From Candidatus Magasanikbacteria bacterium RIFCSPHIGHO2_01_FULL_41_23 (lineage in GTDB: Bacteria > Patescibacteria > ABY1 > Magasanikbacterales > UBA922), in contig MFPT01000018.1 in the NCBI GenBank assembly GCA_001782805.1, positions 1 to 20,887 of the forward strand: 20,887 bases of DNA, read 5' to 3'. The notes under the pieces are model-generated. The model had not been told where the DNA came from, made no database searches, and saw only the letters and a program-made list of their open reading frames with translations. Positions 7,406-13,543 of this stretch are shown here, one piece after another; the stretch's first letter is position 1, and the number at the start of each line of letters is the position of its first letter. The position numbers and the translations under genes were made by a program.

Positions 7406-8194
7406 ATGAAAAAATATCTAAAAATTTATTCCATCCTCCTCAAAAACGCGTTTTCCCGGGACGCGCATTATCGGGCGGACACGATTACGCATTGGATTAC
7501 GCATATTATTTGGCTCGGCATGTTGTATATTTTGGTTGATGTCTTGTTTCGATACACCAATGTCATAGCGGGCTGGACCAGGCCGGAAGTTTTTTTTCTG
7601 ATGAACATTTTCATTTTGAGTCAGCAAATTTTCTTATTTTTCTTTCGCGACAATATCTATCAAATTCCCAATATTATTACGGATGGAAAACTGGACAGTT
7701 ATTTGGTTACGCCAGCCAATACTATTTTTATGCTGGTGACAAAACAAATCTCCTTGCGGGCAACCGGTAGAATCATAACGCAAACTTTTTTACTAGGTTG
7801 GTTATTGTTTCACTACAATCTGACGATTTCAATCGGGAATGGATTCATTTTATTTTTTTTAATAATACTTGGAATTATAATTCAATTAGCGCATGGGTTA
7901 ATAATGAATACCTTAAGTTTTTGGTGGTTGCGCATTGATAATATCAATGAAGCGTGGTTTAACTTTGGACAAACCGCCAAATATCCACTGACCGTGTTAC
8001 CCAAAACTCTGCGCGTCCTAACTTACACAATTATACCAATCGCTTATCAAAATTTTATCCCGGTTGGCGTTGGTTTGGGCAAATTGGATTTTGGTTTTAT
8101 CGGTCTGACGATTACTTATACTATTTTCTTGAGTTTTTTGGCCGGACAATTTTGGAATTTTGGTTTGCGACGTTATACGAGCGCGTCCAGTTAA
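7406..8194 (+). CDS. ABC-2 type exporter permease, subtype B, copy 2
   Basis: This is a six-helix permease, 262 residues from the ATG at 7406. A frame is open from a TTG at 7394, but the ATG at 7406 is preferred. It gives MKKYLKIY, matching the paralogues, and its TAA-T-ATG junction is identical to the one before the preceding gene. The hinge NIITDGKLDSYLVTPAN matches the family DG-x-L-x-xYLxxP pattern. The late segment KYPLTVLPKTLRVLTYTIIPIAYQNFIP corresponds to the subtype B YP...IIP...P signature. It ends in SASS like the first subtype B protein, supporting duplication of an A-B pair. It should pair with the subtype A protein at 6610-7404. Confidence 0.82.
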   Translation: MKKYLKIYSILLKNAFSRDAHYRADTITHWITHIIWLGMLYILVDVLFRYTNVIAGWTRPEVFFLMNIFILSQQIFLFFFRDNIYQIPNIITDGKLDSYLVTPANTIFMLVTKQISLRATGRIITQTFLLGWLLFHYNLTISIGNGFILFFLIILGIIIQLAHGLIMNTLSFWWLRIDNINEAWFNFGQTAKYPLTVLPKTLRVLTYTIIPIAYQNFIPVGVGLGKLDFGFIGLTITYTIFLSFLAGQFWNFGLRRYTSASS

Positions 8195-8226
8195 TTGAAT
8201 TTGCCTTATTAACATGTTAGTATAAT
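8195..8226 (+). promoter_or_regulatory. Probable internal promoter for the ABC ATPase gene, with palindrome
   Basis: A perfect TATAAT lies at 8221-8226, four bases before the ATG at 8231. The best -35 candidate, TTGAAT (8195-8200), has a long 20-bp spacer, so strength is uncertain. The perfect 10-bp palindrome TAACATGTTA (8210-8219) abuts the -10 box and could be an operator. If used, the transcript would be essentially leaderless. Confidence 0.4.
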
Positions 8227-8230
8227 CCAT

Positions 8231-9214
8231 ATGAACGTCATTTCCGTCAAAAATCTAAGCAAAACCTACGAATACTACAAAAAGCAGTCGGGATTATGGA
8301 ATTCGGTCAAAAGCCTATTTCACCGCGAAAAATTGTTTACCGAAGCAGTCAAAAACATCTCATTGGAGATTGCCGAAGGCGAATTGGTGGGATTTTTAGG
8401 GCCAAACGGCGCGGGCAAAACCACTACGCTCAAAATGTTGTCGGGAATTTTGTATCCCACGAGTGGTGAAGCCACGGTATTGGGATATATTCCAGCCAAA
8501 CGCCAAAGCGCTTTCCAAAAACAATTTGCTTTAGTCATGGGGCAAAAAAACCAACTGTGGTGGGACTTGCCGGCCATGGAAAGTTTTCTTTTGAATAAAG
8601 CCATTTACGAAATTCCGGACGAACAATTTAAAAATACGCTGGCGGAATTAACCGAACTGTTGGATATTAAAGATATTCTGGATATTCAAGTGCGCAAATT
8701 ATCGCTTGGTCAACGAATGAAATGCGAACTTACGGCCGCACTTCTTCATTCGCCTAAAATTTTATTTTTGGATGAACCGACGATTGGTTTGGATGTGGTA
8801 TCGCAAAATAACATTCGGGAATTTTTGAAACGCTATAATCGCGAGAAAAAAATCACCATTATTTTGACCTCGCATTATATGGACGATGTGGCAGCGTTGT
8901 GCGAGCGCGTGGTGATTATTAATTTTGGTGAATTGATTTATGATGGCGGTTTGCGGGCTCTGCTGGATGAACACGTGGATCACAAAATTCTGGAAGTGAC
9001 TTTTACCGAGGATCAAGACCAAAATGGATTTGCCAAATATGGCTCAATAAAAGAATTCACGGCACGGCACGTGGTGTTGGCAGTAAAAAAAGACGAAGCC
9101 AAAAAAGTCGCGGCCGAGATCCTGACGACAATGCCCGTTGATGATATACTCATTAATGAAGTCAATATTGACGATGTTATCCGTCACATTTTTTCCGCGC
9201 ACCGAAAAAAATAA
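8231..9214 (+). CDS. ABC transporter ATP-binding protein, COG4586-like
   Basis: This nucleotide-binding subunit powers the adjacent ABC-2 permeases. Walker A GPNGAGKTTT is at residues 57-66, the Q-loop region contains MGQKNQLWWDLP, the signature LSLGQ begins at residue 157, Walker B FLDEPTIGLD has D181 and E182, and the switch histidine lies in LTSHYMDD. The long N-terminal extension (YEYYKKQSGLWNSVKSLFHREK) and the KNQLWWDLP segment are typical of the COG4586 subgroup that serves the ABC2_membrane_6-like permeases. The C-terminal 90 residues form a small accessory domain. At 327 residues it is complete. It is the only ATPase beside four permeases, so it may serve two alternative permease heterodimers. 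Confidence 0.93.
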   Translation: MNVISVKNLSKTYEYYKKQSGLWNSVKSLFHREKLFTEAVKNISLEIAEGELVGFLGPNGAGKTTTLKMLSGILYPTSGEATVLGYIPAKRQSAFQKQFALVMGQKNQLWWDLPAMESFLLNKAIYEIPDEQFKNTLAELTELLDIKDILDIQVRKLSLGQRMKCELTAALLHSPKILFLDEPTIGLDVVSQNNIREFLKRYNREKKITIILTSHYMDDVAALCERVVIINFGELIYDGGLRALLDEHVDHKILEVTFTEDQDQNGFAKYGSIKEFTARHVVLAVKKDEAKKVAAEILTTMPVDDILINEVNIDDVIRHIFSAHRKK

Positions 9215-9269
9215 ATTACAATTAAAGATAAAAAAATAATGATAAATTATATTTATTAAGTAAAAATAT

Positions 9270-10319
9270 ATGCAAAAAACTGACAAAGTAAGTTTTAGTA
9301 AAATGCGTTCCATGTTTTTTTTCGGCATGATTTTTCTTCTTTCAATCGCCATGCTTTATTTGTTCCAGCCATTTTTCTATCCCATTTTTTGGGCAGCCGT
9401 GATTGCCGTCATGTTCTATCCGCACTATGAATGGCTTAATAATTATTTAAAAATGCCTTCACTCAATGCCGGCATTATGGTTGGCGTGGTGATTTTGACG
9501 ATCTTTGTGCCACTGACGTTAATCATTACCTTAATCGTGAATCAGGCCGGTGATTTATATGGTAAACTAAATCTGACAAGCACGGATGTAACCAATTGGA
9601 TCACACATTCTCCACTCCAGCCATACACTGCCAACATAATTGCCAATTGGACTAACTACGCCTCTGAATTCGGGCAAAAAGTCAGTGGTTTTGTAATTGA
9701 TAATGTAAAGAGTATTACACAAAATTCAGTTGGATTTTTATTCAAACTATTTTTGATGTTTTATACTCTTTTCTTTTTTTTCCGCGATGGCGAACGGATC
9801 CTAAAACGCTTAATGCATTTATCTCCGCTGGGCGACCAATACGAACGAATGTTGTACGATCGATTCACTTCCACGGCGCGCGCTACGCTTAAAAGCACGT
9901 TAATTGTCGCCACGGTACAGGGAACTTTGGGCGGAATTATATTTTGGATTACGGGCGTGCCTGGAGCGTTAATTTGGACAATCCTGATGACTGCCATTTG
10001 TATTATTCCGGCAGTTGGATCCTTTATTGTTTGGTTGCCAATTTCATTGATTATGCTGGCAATGGGAAATATTTGGCAAGGATTGACGATTTTATTATTT
10101 GGTATGTTTGTCATTAGTACTATTGATAACCTGCTTCGTCCGCCACTGATTGGGAAAGATACGCAAATGCATCCGCTACTGGTTTTATTTTCCACGTTGG
10201 GCGGAATTCTTTTGTTTGGGATTTCCGGTTTTGTGATTGGCCCGGTTTTGGCATCGCTCTATTTGGCGATTATGTCAATTTACAATCATTATTACGAAAA
10301 TGAGTTACAGGAGGGATAA
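9270..10319 (+). CDS. AI-2E/PerM (YdiK-like) family membrane protein
   Basis: This 349-residue polytopic membrane protein belongs to the AI-2E transporter superfamily, whose members include the AI-2 exporter TqsA and sodium/proton antiporters. Function in this organism cannot be assigned. The N-terminus has two hydrophobic segments ending in FWAAVIAVMFYPHYEWL, a hallmark. A soluble middle part follows, then FFFRDGERILKRLMHLSPL and C-terminal helices with WLPISLIMLAMG, IDNLLRPPLIG and GISGFVIGPVLASLYLAI, which are the family's conserved C-terminal blocks. Length is typical. It follows the ABC ATPase by 55 bp of very AT-rich sequence in which I could not define a good promoter, so co-transcription with the exporter locus is possible. 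Confidence 0.9.
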   Translation: MQKTDKVSFSKMRSMFFFGMIFLLSIAMLYLFQPFFYPIFWAAVIAVMFYPHYEWLNNYLKMPSLNAGIMVGVVILTIFVPLTLIITLIVNQAGDLYGKLNLTSTDVTNWITHSPLQPYTANIIANWTNYASEFGQKVSGFVIDNVKSITQNSVGFLFKLFLMFYTLFFFFRDGERILKRLMHLSPLGDQYERMLYDRFTSTARATLKSTLIVATVQGTLGGIIFWITGVPGALIWTILMTAICIIPAVGSFIVWLPISLIMLAMGNIWQGLTILLFGMFVISTIDNLLRPPLIGKDTQMHPLLVLFSTLGGILLFGISGFVIGPVLASLYLAIMSIYNHYYENELQEG

Positions 10320-10340
10320 ACTTTCTTCTAAATAAAATTG

Positions 10341-10423
10341 TGGGCTAGGTGGGAGTCGAACCCACATGTCCTTGCGAACGCGACATTTTAAGTGTCGTGC
10401 GTATACCATTTCGCCACTAGCCC
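10341..10423 (-). tRNA. tRNA-Leu(TAA)
   Basis: The minus strand folds as a class II tRNA. The acceptor GGGCTAG pairs with CTAGCCC, the D stem GCG pairs with CGC, and the anticodon stem CGACA/TGTCG encloses the loop CTTAAAA with anticodon TAA. The long variable arm GTTC-GCAA-GGAC has a GNRA-type tetraloop, and the T arm is GTGGG-TTCGACT-CCCAC. The discriminator is A, as expected for leucine. No CCA is encoded. Its first seven bases are also the end of the HNH endonuclease reading frame. Confidence 0.96.
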
Positions 10424-10893
10424 TTTTTCTTACGATTTAATCCTCTGTGTGTTGATTGTAAACTATGACAATTGGGACAGAGAACTCTTAAGTTTTCAAT
10501 TCTATTATCATAGCGATTCCCGTTGATATGATCAAGCTCGAGTGGAATTCGACCGTCAGAAGCCTGTTCACACCAATCACAAAGTTCACAATTCTTATTT
10601 TTTATTCTCTCGGCAAATAATCTTTTTTTTAATTTGTAACTTTGATACAAACTATTTTTTATTAAAATAAATTCAAGCGGAATTACTTTTTTAGTCAACC
10701 CGCGTAGCCCTTTGTTCCAGGCTTGCCCAGAGAAATGAGCAGTGGAAAATTTAAATTCAGCAATATATTTTTTAATCTGCTGATAATTTCCACCAGCTTC
10801 GCGAAGCCCAAGAAATTTTAAAACCTGCCGGACACTTTTGGCATTGGCGACAGCCTTTTCTAAATCTGTTTTTGTCCACCTTTTTGTTCTCAT
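10417..10893 (-). CDS. HNH endonuclease, phage/homing type
   Basis: This 158-residue protein has a C-terminal HNH/McrA-like nuclease. Zinc ligands C102-x2-C105 and C139-x2-C142 flank the core LELDHINGN, where H122 is the expected catalytic or metal residue, and N134 and H143 complete the motif. The N-terminal part (TKTDLEKAVANAKSVRQVLKFLGL) looks like a helical DNA-binding module common in phage HNH proteins. The TAG stop is formed by acceptor-stem bases of tRNA-Leu: the frame reads AAG GGC TAG and the tRNA begins at the last base of the AAG codon. It is transcribed toward the tRNA from a near-leaderless promoter. It is probably a mobile or selfish gene lodged directly 5' of the tRNA. Confidence 0.9.
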   Translation of the reverse strand: MRTKRWTKTDLEKAVANAKSVRQVLKFLGLREAGGNYQQIKKYIAEFKFSTAHFSGQAWNKGLRGLTKKVIPLEFILIKNSLYQSYKLKKRLFAERIKNKNCELCDWCEQASDGRIPLELDHINGNRYDNRIENLRVLCPNCHSLQSTHRGLNRKKKG

Positions 10894-10901
10894 ATCTTTT
10901 T

Positions 10902-10930
10902 ATAATAACAAAAAAGTAAACGCATGTAAA
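10902..10930 (-). promoter_or_regulatory. Promoter of the HNH gene and tRNA-Leu
   Basis: On the minus strand TTTACA (10930-10925), a 17-bp spacer and TATTAT (10907-10902) precede the HNH ATG (10893) by eight bases. Transcription would start almost at the start codon and would run through HNH into tRNA-Leu. No Shine-Dalgarno sequence is present. Confidence 0.55.
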
Positions 10931-10943
10931 GTACTCTACAGAA

Positions 10944-10967
10944 CGTCTACCTAATAGGTACCTGACG
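10944..10967. repeat. Palindrome upstream of the HNH promoter
   Basis: TACCTA (10948-10953) and TAGGTA (10955-10960) form a 13-bp palindrome around one base, and CGTC (10944-10947) and GACG (10964-10967) extend the dyad with a three-base bulge. It lies just upstream of the HNH -35 box. The contained ACCTAATA is the octamer repeated at the ATPase promoter at 2473-2492. Confidence 0.4.
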
Positions 10968-11068
10968 ATACAGCACGGATATACTAACAAATGGCCGGAG
11001 GTTTTTCAAGTATCTGGAATTCATCTGATTTTTGATTTATACTGAAAACATAATTTTTATTTTTCAAT

Positions 11069-11452
11069 ATGAACAATACCAAAATAGCTTCATGGATTTT
11101 ACGAATCGCGATTGCCGGCGAATTTATTGGCCACGGAGTCTTTGCCTTACAGGGCAAACCACAGTGGATCAATTGGTTTTCTCATTTTGGCATTACCAAT
11201 CCGGAACTAGCAACACAATTATTGTTTTTAATCGGACTCGCGGACATTATCACTGGTTTTATTATTTTAGTAAAACCAATCCGCGCCATACTATTATGGG
11301 CGGCACTATGGGGATTTTGGACAGCTTTGATTCGTCCAATTGTCGGCGAGCCTATTTGGGATTTTATTGAACGCTGGGCAAATTGGGGAGCACCGCTGGC
11401 ATTGATTTTCATCCAAGGCTGGCCAAAAAAATTTAAAGAATGGTTTAAATAA
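11069..11452 (+). CDS. DoxX-like small integral membrane protein
   Basis: This 127-residue protein has four hydrophobic helices. The start IASWILRIAIAGEFIGHGVFAL (R in helix 1, then HG and AL) and the following GKPQWINWFSHFGI resemble DoxX/SURF4-like proteins. Helix 2 contains LFLIGLADIITGFIILV. A short GEPIWDFIERWANWGAPLAL segment and the basic tail WPKKFKEWFK follow. DoxX relatives are linked to redox or quinone chemistry in some bacteria, but no such role can be read here. A weak promoter candidate (CTGATT at 11025-11030, 18 bp, CATAAT at 11049-11054) lies upstream. It converges with the adenosyltransferase gene, with only two bases between the stops. Confidence 0.65.
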   Translation: MNNTKIASWILRIAIAGEFIGHGVFALQGKPQWINWFSHFGITNPELATQLLFLIGLADIITGFIILVKPIRAILLWAALWGFWTALIRPIVGEPIWDFIERWANWGAPLALIFIQGWPKKFKEWFK

Positions 11453-11454
11453 TT

Positions 11455-11994
11455 TTACTTCTCCCAAAAAATCTCTGATTGGCCAGCCTGTTTATTTAAA
11501 AATCTCCCAAAAACAAATAATGCATCACTCAAACGATTTAAATATTTTTGTAAATTTTTATCAAGCCTGACTTTTGCCGAAAGTTCCACTACCACTCGTT
11601 CAGCTCGACGACAGATTGCTCTGGCCAAAAAACTCTGCGCGGCGGCTGGAGTACCTCCGGGTAAAATAAATTGGGTGAGAGATGACAAATCTGCTTCCAT
11701 CGCATCAATCCAATGTTCCAATTCTTCAATCTGTGCCTCGATTACTTCCGGAACTTTAATTAAATCAGTTTGCGCCGCTGCCAAATTCGCACCAACATTA
11801 AATAAAACATGTTGTACCTGCCGGACTTTTTTTTGTAATTCTGTGTCAGTTAATTGAGCGCTCAAAATTCCAAGCGCGCCATTCAATTCATCCACTTCAC
11901 CAATCGCTTCCATTTCCAGACAATTTTTTGCCACACGTTTGCCGCCCAAGAGCGACGTTTTTCCCGCATCTCCAGTTTTAGTATAAATTTTCAT
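11455..11994 (-). CDS. Cob(I)alamin adenosyltransferase, PduO type
   Basis: The enzyme transfers adenosyl from ATP to cob(I)alamin, giving adenosylcobalamin. It shows all the family blocks: the N-terminal IYTKTGDAGKTSLLGG ATP-binding loop, GEVDELNGALG, FILPGGTPAAAQ and the helix LARAICRRAERVVVEL, where the RRAER arginines bind ATP, followed by LNRLSDALFVFGRFLN. Its 179 residues are a normal length. The adenosylcobalamin-dependent ribonucleotide reductase lies 3.2 kb away on the same strand and is the evident consumer of the product. A promoter is visible just upstream. No cobalamin riboswitch was seen. Start at the ATG at 11994 is supported by the universally N-terminal TKTGD loop. Confidence 0.95.
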   Translation of the reverse strand: MKIYTKTGDAGKTSLLGGKRVAKNCLEMEAIGEVDELNGALGILSAQLTDTELQKKVRQVQHVLFNVGANLAAAQTDLIKVPEVIEAQIEELEHWIDAMEADLSSLTQFILPGGTPAAAQSFLARAICRRAERVVVELSAKVRLDKNLQKYLNRLSDALFVFGRFLNKQAGQSEIFWEK

Positions 11995-12002
11995 ATAAAT
12001 TC

Positions 12003-12031
12003 ATAGTAGCAAAAATATTTTTTAAACACAA
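12003..12031 (-). promoter_or_regulatory. Promoter of the cobalamin adenosyltransferase gene
   Basis: TTGTGT (12031-12026), a 17-bp spacer and TACTAT (12008-12003) lie on the minus strand, eight bases before the ATG at 11994. The arrangement is near-leaderless and back to back with uppS. Confidence 0.5.
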
Positions 12032-12081
12032 TATGTTTGATCTTGCTTTTTTTAGAATTATCCGTTACCATTAACCTCAAT

Positions 12082-12768
12082 ATGTTAGACCAAAGTCACC
12101 CAAATCACATCGCCATAATCATGGACGGTAACCGGCGTTGGGCCACGGAACGTAACTTGCCAAAAATGCTCGGTCATACTGAGGGCGCCAAAACGTTGCG
12201 TACCATTGCGAAAGCGGTTCGAGAACGCGGTATCTCTTACCTTACATTATACGCTCTTTCCACTGAAAATGTGCGCGAACGCAGTCAGGATGAACTCAAT
12301 CACTTGTATTCATTATTTGAAAAATTGGTTGATTATATTGGTGATTTTTTGGAAAATAATGCGCGATTGCGAATCATTGGTGACTTGACTCCATTGCCGG
12401 AAAAAACAAAAAATAAATTGCTGGAGGTTGTGGAAAAAACAAAAAATAATTCCACAATGACACTGTCTTTAGCGATTAATTATGGTGGACGTGATGAAAT
12501 TATCCGTGCAGTCCGCAAACTCGCTTCAGAATCAACTGCAGAAATTTCCGAAACTAATTTTAATGATCAATTGGACACTGTGGGAATTCCTGATGTTGAT
12601 TTGGTAATTCGCACCGGCGGACACCATCGTCTCTCAAATTTTTTGCTCTGGCAAGCGGCCTATGCCGAACTTTTTTTCACTGACACCAAGTGGCCCGCGT
12701 TTAGTGTGGAAGAATTGGATCGTATTATTGATTGGTTTAATGAACAACAACGGAATCGGGGGAAATAA
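12082..12768 (+). CDS. uppS: Undecaprenyl diphosphate synthase (isoprenyl transferase)
   Basis: This cis-prenyltransferase elongates farnesyl diphosphate with isopentenyl diphosphate to make the C55 lipid carrier for cell-wall glycans. The frame is open from a TTG at 12037, but the ATG at 12082 is preferred. It gives 228 residues and places HIAIIMDGNRRWA at the N-terminus as in the family, with D15 as the magnesium/diphosphate aspartate. GHTEGAKTLR, LTLYALSTENVRER, LSLAINYGGRDEI and RLSNFLLWQAAYAELFF follow. The usual RTGGE-x-R segment reads RTGGHHR, so the position of the conserved magnesium-binding glutamate (E213 in E. coli) is H181. A weak promoter (TTGCTT at 12043, 17 bp, TACCAT at 12066) sits just before the start. 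A bidirectional terminator follows at 12829. Confidence 0.95.
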   Translation: MLDQSHPNHIAIIMDGNRRWATERNLPKMLGHTEGAKTLRTIAKAVRERGISYLTLYALSTENVRERSQDELNHLYSLFEKLVDYIGDFLENNARLRIIGDLTPLPEKTKNKLLEVVEKTKNNSTMTLSLAINYGGRDEIIRAVRKLASESTAEISETNFNDQLDTVGIPDVDLVIRTGGHHRLSNFLLWQAAYAELFFTDTKWPAFSVEELDRIIDWFNEQQRNRGK

Positions 12769-12780
12769 TAGAAGGTTAAT

Positions 12781-12809
12781 TTGACAGTTAATAAATTTTA
12801 TTTTATACT
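12781..12809 (+). promoter_or_regulatory. Orphan consensus promoter before a terminator
   Basis: A perfect TTGACA (12781-12786), 17-bp spacer and TATACT (12804-12809) form one of the best promoter matches in the window. It is followed within 20 bases by a terminator hairpin and no plus-strand gene. The product would be an RNA of about 55 bases, unless the match is accidental in this AT-rich sequence. Confidence 0.45.
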
Positions 12810-12828
12810 TGTAATATATTCCTAAGAA

Positions 12829-12870
12829 AAAGTACTTCTTAACGGTTTTGTCCTTAAGCGGTGCTTTTTT
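12829..12870. terminator. Bidirectional intrinsic terminator between uppS and the NYN remnant
   Basis: AAAGTAC (12829-12835) pairs with GTGCTTT (12861-12867), CTTAA (12838-12842) pairs with TTAAG (12854-12858), and GG pairs with CC around the loop TTTTGT. Six T follow on the plus strand (12865-12870). On the minus strand the same stem, with one mismatch, is followed by TTTTT. It therefore serves uppS from one side and the NYN gene from the other. Confidence 0.8.
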
Positions 12871-13194
12871 ATTTTATGTATCTTATCTTATTCTGCATCT
12901 TATTCAAATATTCAATCCGTTCACGAGCCGCCTGTTTTAAAAGATGCGAACATTTTCCAACATGTGGGCTTAAAACTATTTTTAATTTGTCCAGTGAGTA
13001 TAGGTGGCTTACTAATTGTACAATTTATCATTTTCAGGCAAATAGCCTAAAAACAAATACGCTTTTTCTACTTCGTACTTCTCTAAAAGATAACGACGAA
13101 ATTTACGCCAGTCTAAATACCAACCAAGCTCCCTAACTCCCTGATAAATATTTTGGTTATCAATAAACGCAAAATTGCTTCCCTCCTTTTTCAT
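12869..13194 (-). pseudogene. NYN-domain (LabA/DUF88-like) protein remnant with internal deletion
   Basis: The ATG at 13194 opens a 60-residue frame with SNFAFIDNQNIYQGVRELGW, LDWRKFRRYLLEKYEVEKAY and LFLGYLPENDKLYN, which matches the N-terminus of NYN-domain putative RNases, including the first catalytic aspartate region FID-x-QN. It stops at 13012. In another frame, about 13020 to 12869 reads LYSLDKLKIVLSPHV, then GKCSHLLKQAARERIEYLNK, which matches the C-terminus of the same family. The middle of a roughly 170-200 residue protein, including the GDxDF acidic motif, is missing and the halves are out of frame. The promoter and terminator are preserved, suggesting recent decay. No function is expected, unless the short N-terminal peptide is itself used. 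Confidence 0.8.
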
Positions 13195-13218
13195 AAATTT
13201 TATTTATACATTATTATT

Positions 13219-13247
13219 ACCATAGCATGAAAATAATGGTGTGACAA
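13219..13247 (-). promoter_or_regulatory. Promoter of the NYN remnant
   Basis: TTGTCA (13247-13242), 17 bp and TATGGT (13224-13219) on the minus strand, about 24 bases before the ATG at 13194. The signal appears intact although the gene is broken. Confidence 0.45.
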
Positions 13248-13292
13248 TGTTAATAAAATGTGTATAAACAAAAAATATTACTGGGGATTTTC

Positions 13293-13458
13293 TTGACACT
13301 GCCAATTTTTTGCTTTAACCTGTAATCAAATTGGCCGCTGGCCAAAAGGAGAAAAAAGTGAAAAAGAAACGGGTGAAAATCTTTGACAGTTCGGTGTTCT
13401 CCATTCAAAACACCACTTCCACAATGCTATCAAAAAAATATCTGATATTATTGAGATT
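13293..13458 (+). other. Leader-like segment: -35 box, hairpin, ribosome site and short frame
   Basis: A TTGACA at 13293-13298 has only a poor -10 (TAACCT at 13316). The exact hairpin TTGGCC-GCT-GGCCAA spans 13331-13345. Directly after it, AAAAGGAG (13344-13351) stands six bases before a GTG at 13358, the clearest Shine-Dalgarno spacing in the window. The frame from that GTG begins VKKKRVKIFDSSVFSIQN and runs 51 codons, but passes through the strong terminator at 13459, so it is doubtful as a gene. GGTGTT (13393-13398) and AACACC (13409-13414) form another hairpin. It could be a small structured RNA or the 5' remnant of a lost gene. Confidence 0.3.
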
Positions 13459-13489
13459 AAAAAACTCCGACTATCCGCCGGAGTTTTTT
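13459..13489. terminator. Strong bidirectional intrinsic terminator
   Basis: AAAAAACTCCG (13459-13469) pairs perfectly over eleven bases with CGGAGTTTTTT (13479-13489) around a nine-base loop. Each strand ends in six T. On the minus strand it lies 54 bases after the stop of the secreted protein gene and is its obvious terminator. Confidence 0.9.
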
Positions 13490-13543
13490 AATTGCAGATT
13501 ATTGAATATGTAGTATACAAATTTGAAGTATTCTTTATAAGAC

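Noticed and set aside
12037..12081. TTG start extending UppS by 15 residues
   Set aside because: The extension is hydrophobic and AT-rich without homology, and the ATG at 12082 gives the usual short lead to MDGNRRW.
11995..12081. Cobalamin riboswitch for the adenosyltransferase
   Set aside because: There are only 87 bases between divergent genes, without the B12-box or the needed stems. The nrdJ upstream region also lacks one.
12861..13136. Plus-strand frame of 91 codons
   Set aside because: It begins at a GTG inside the terminator stem and runs antisense to the NYN remnant; composition is not protein-like.
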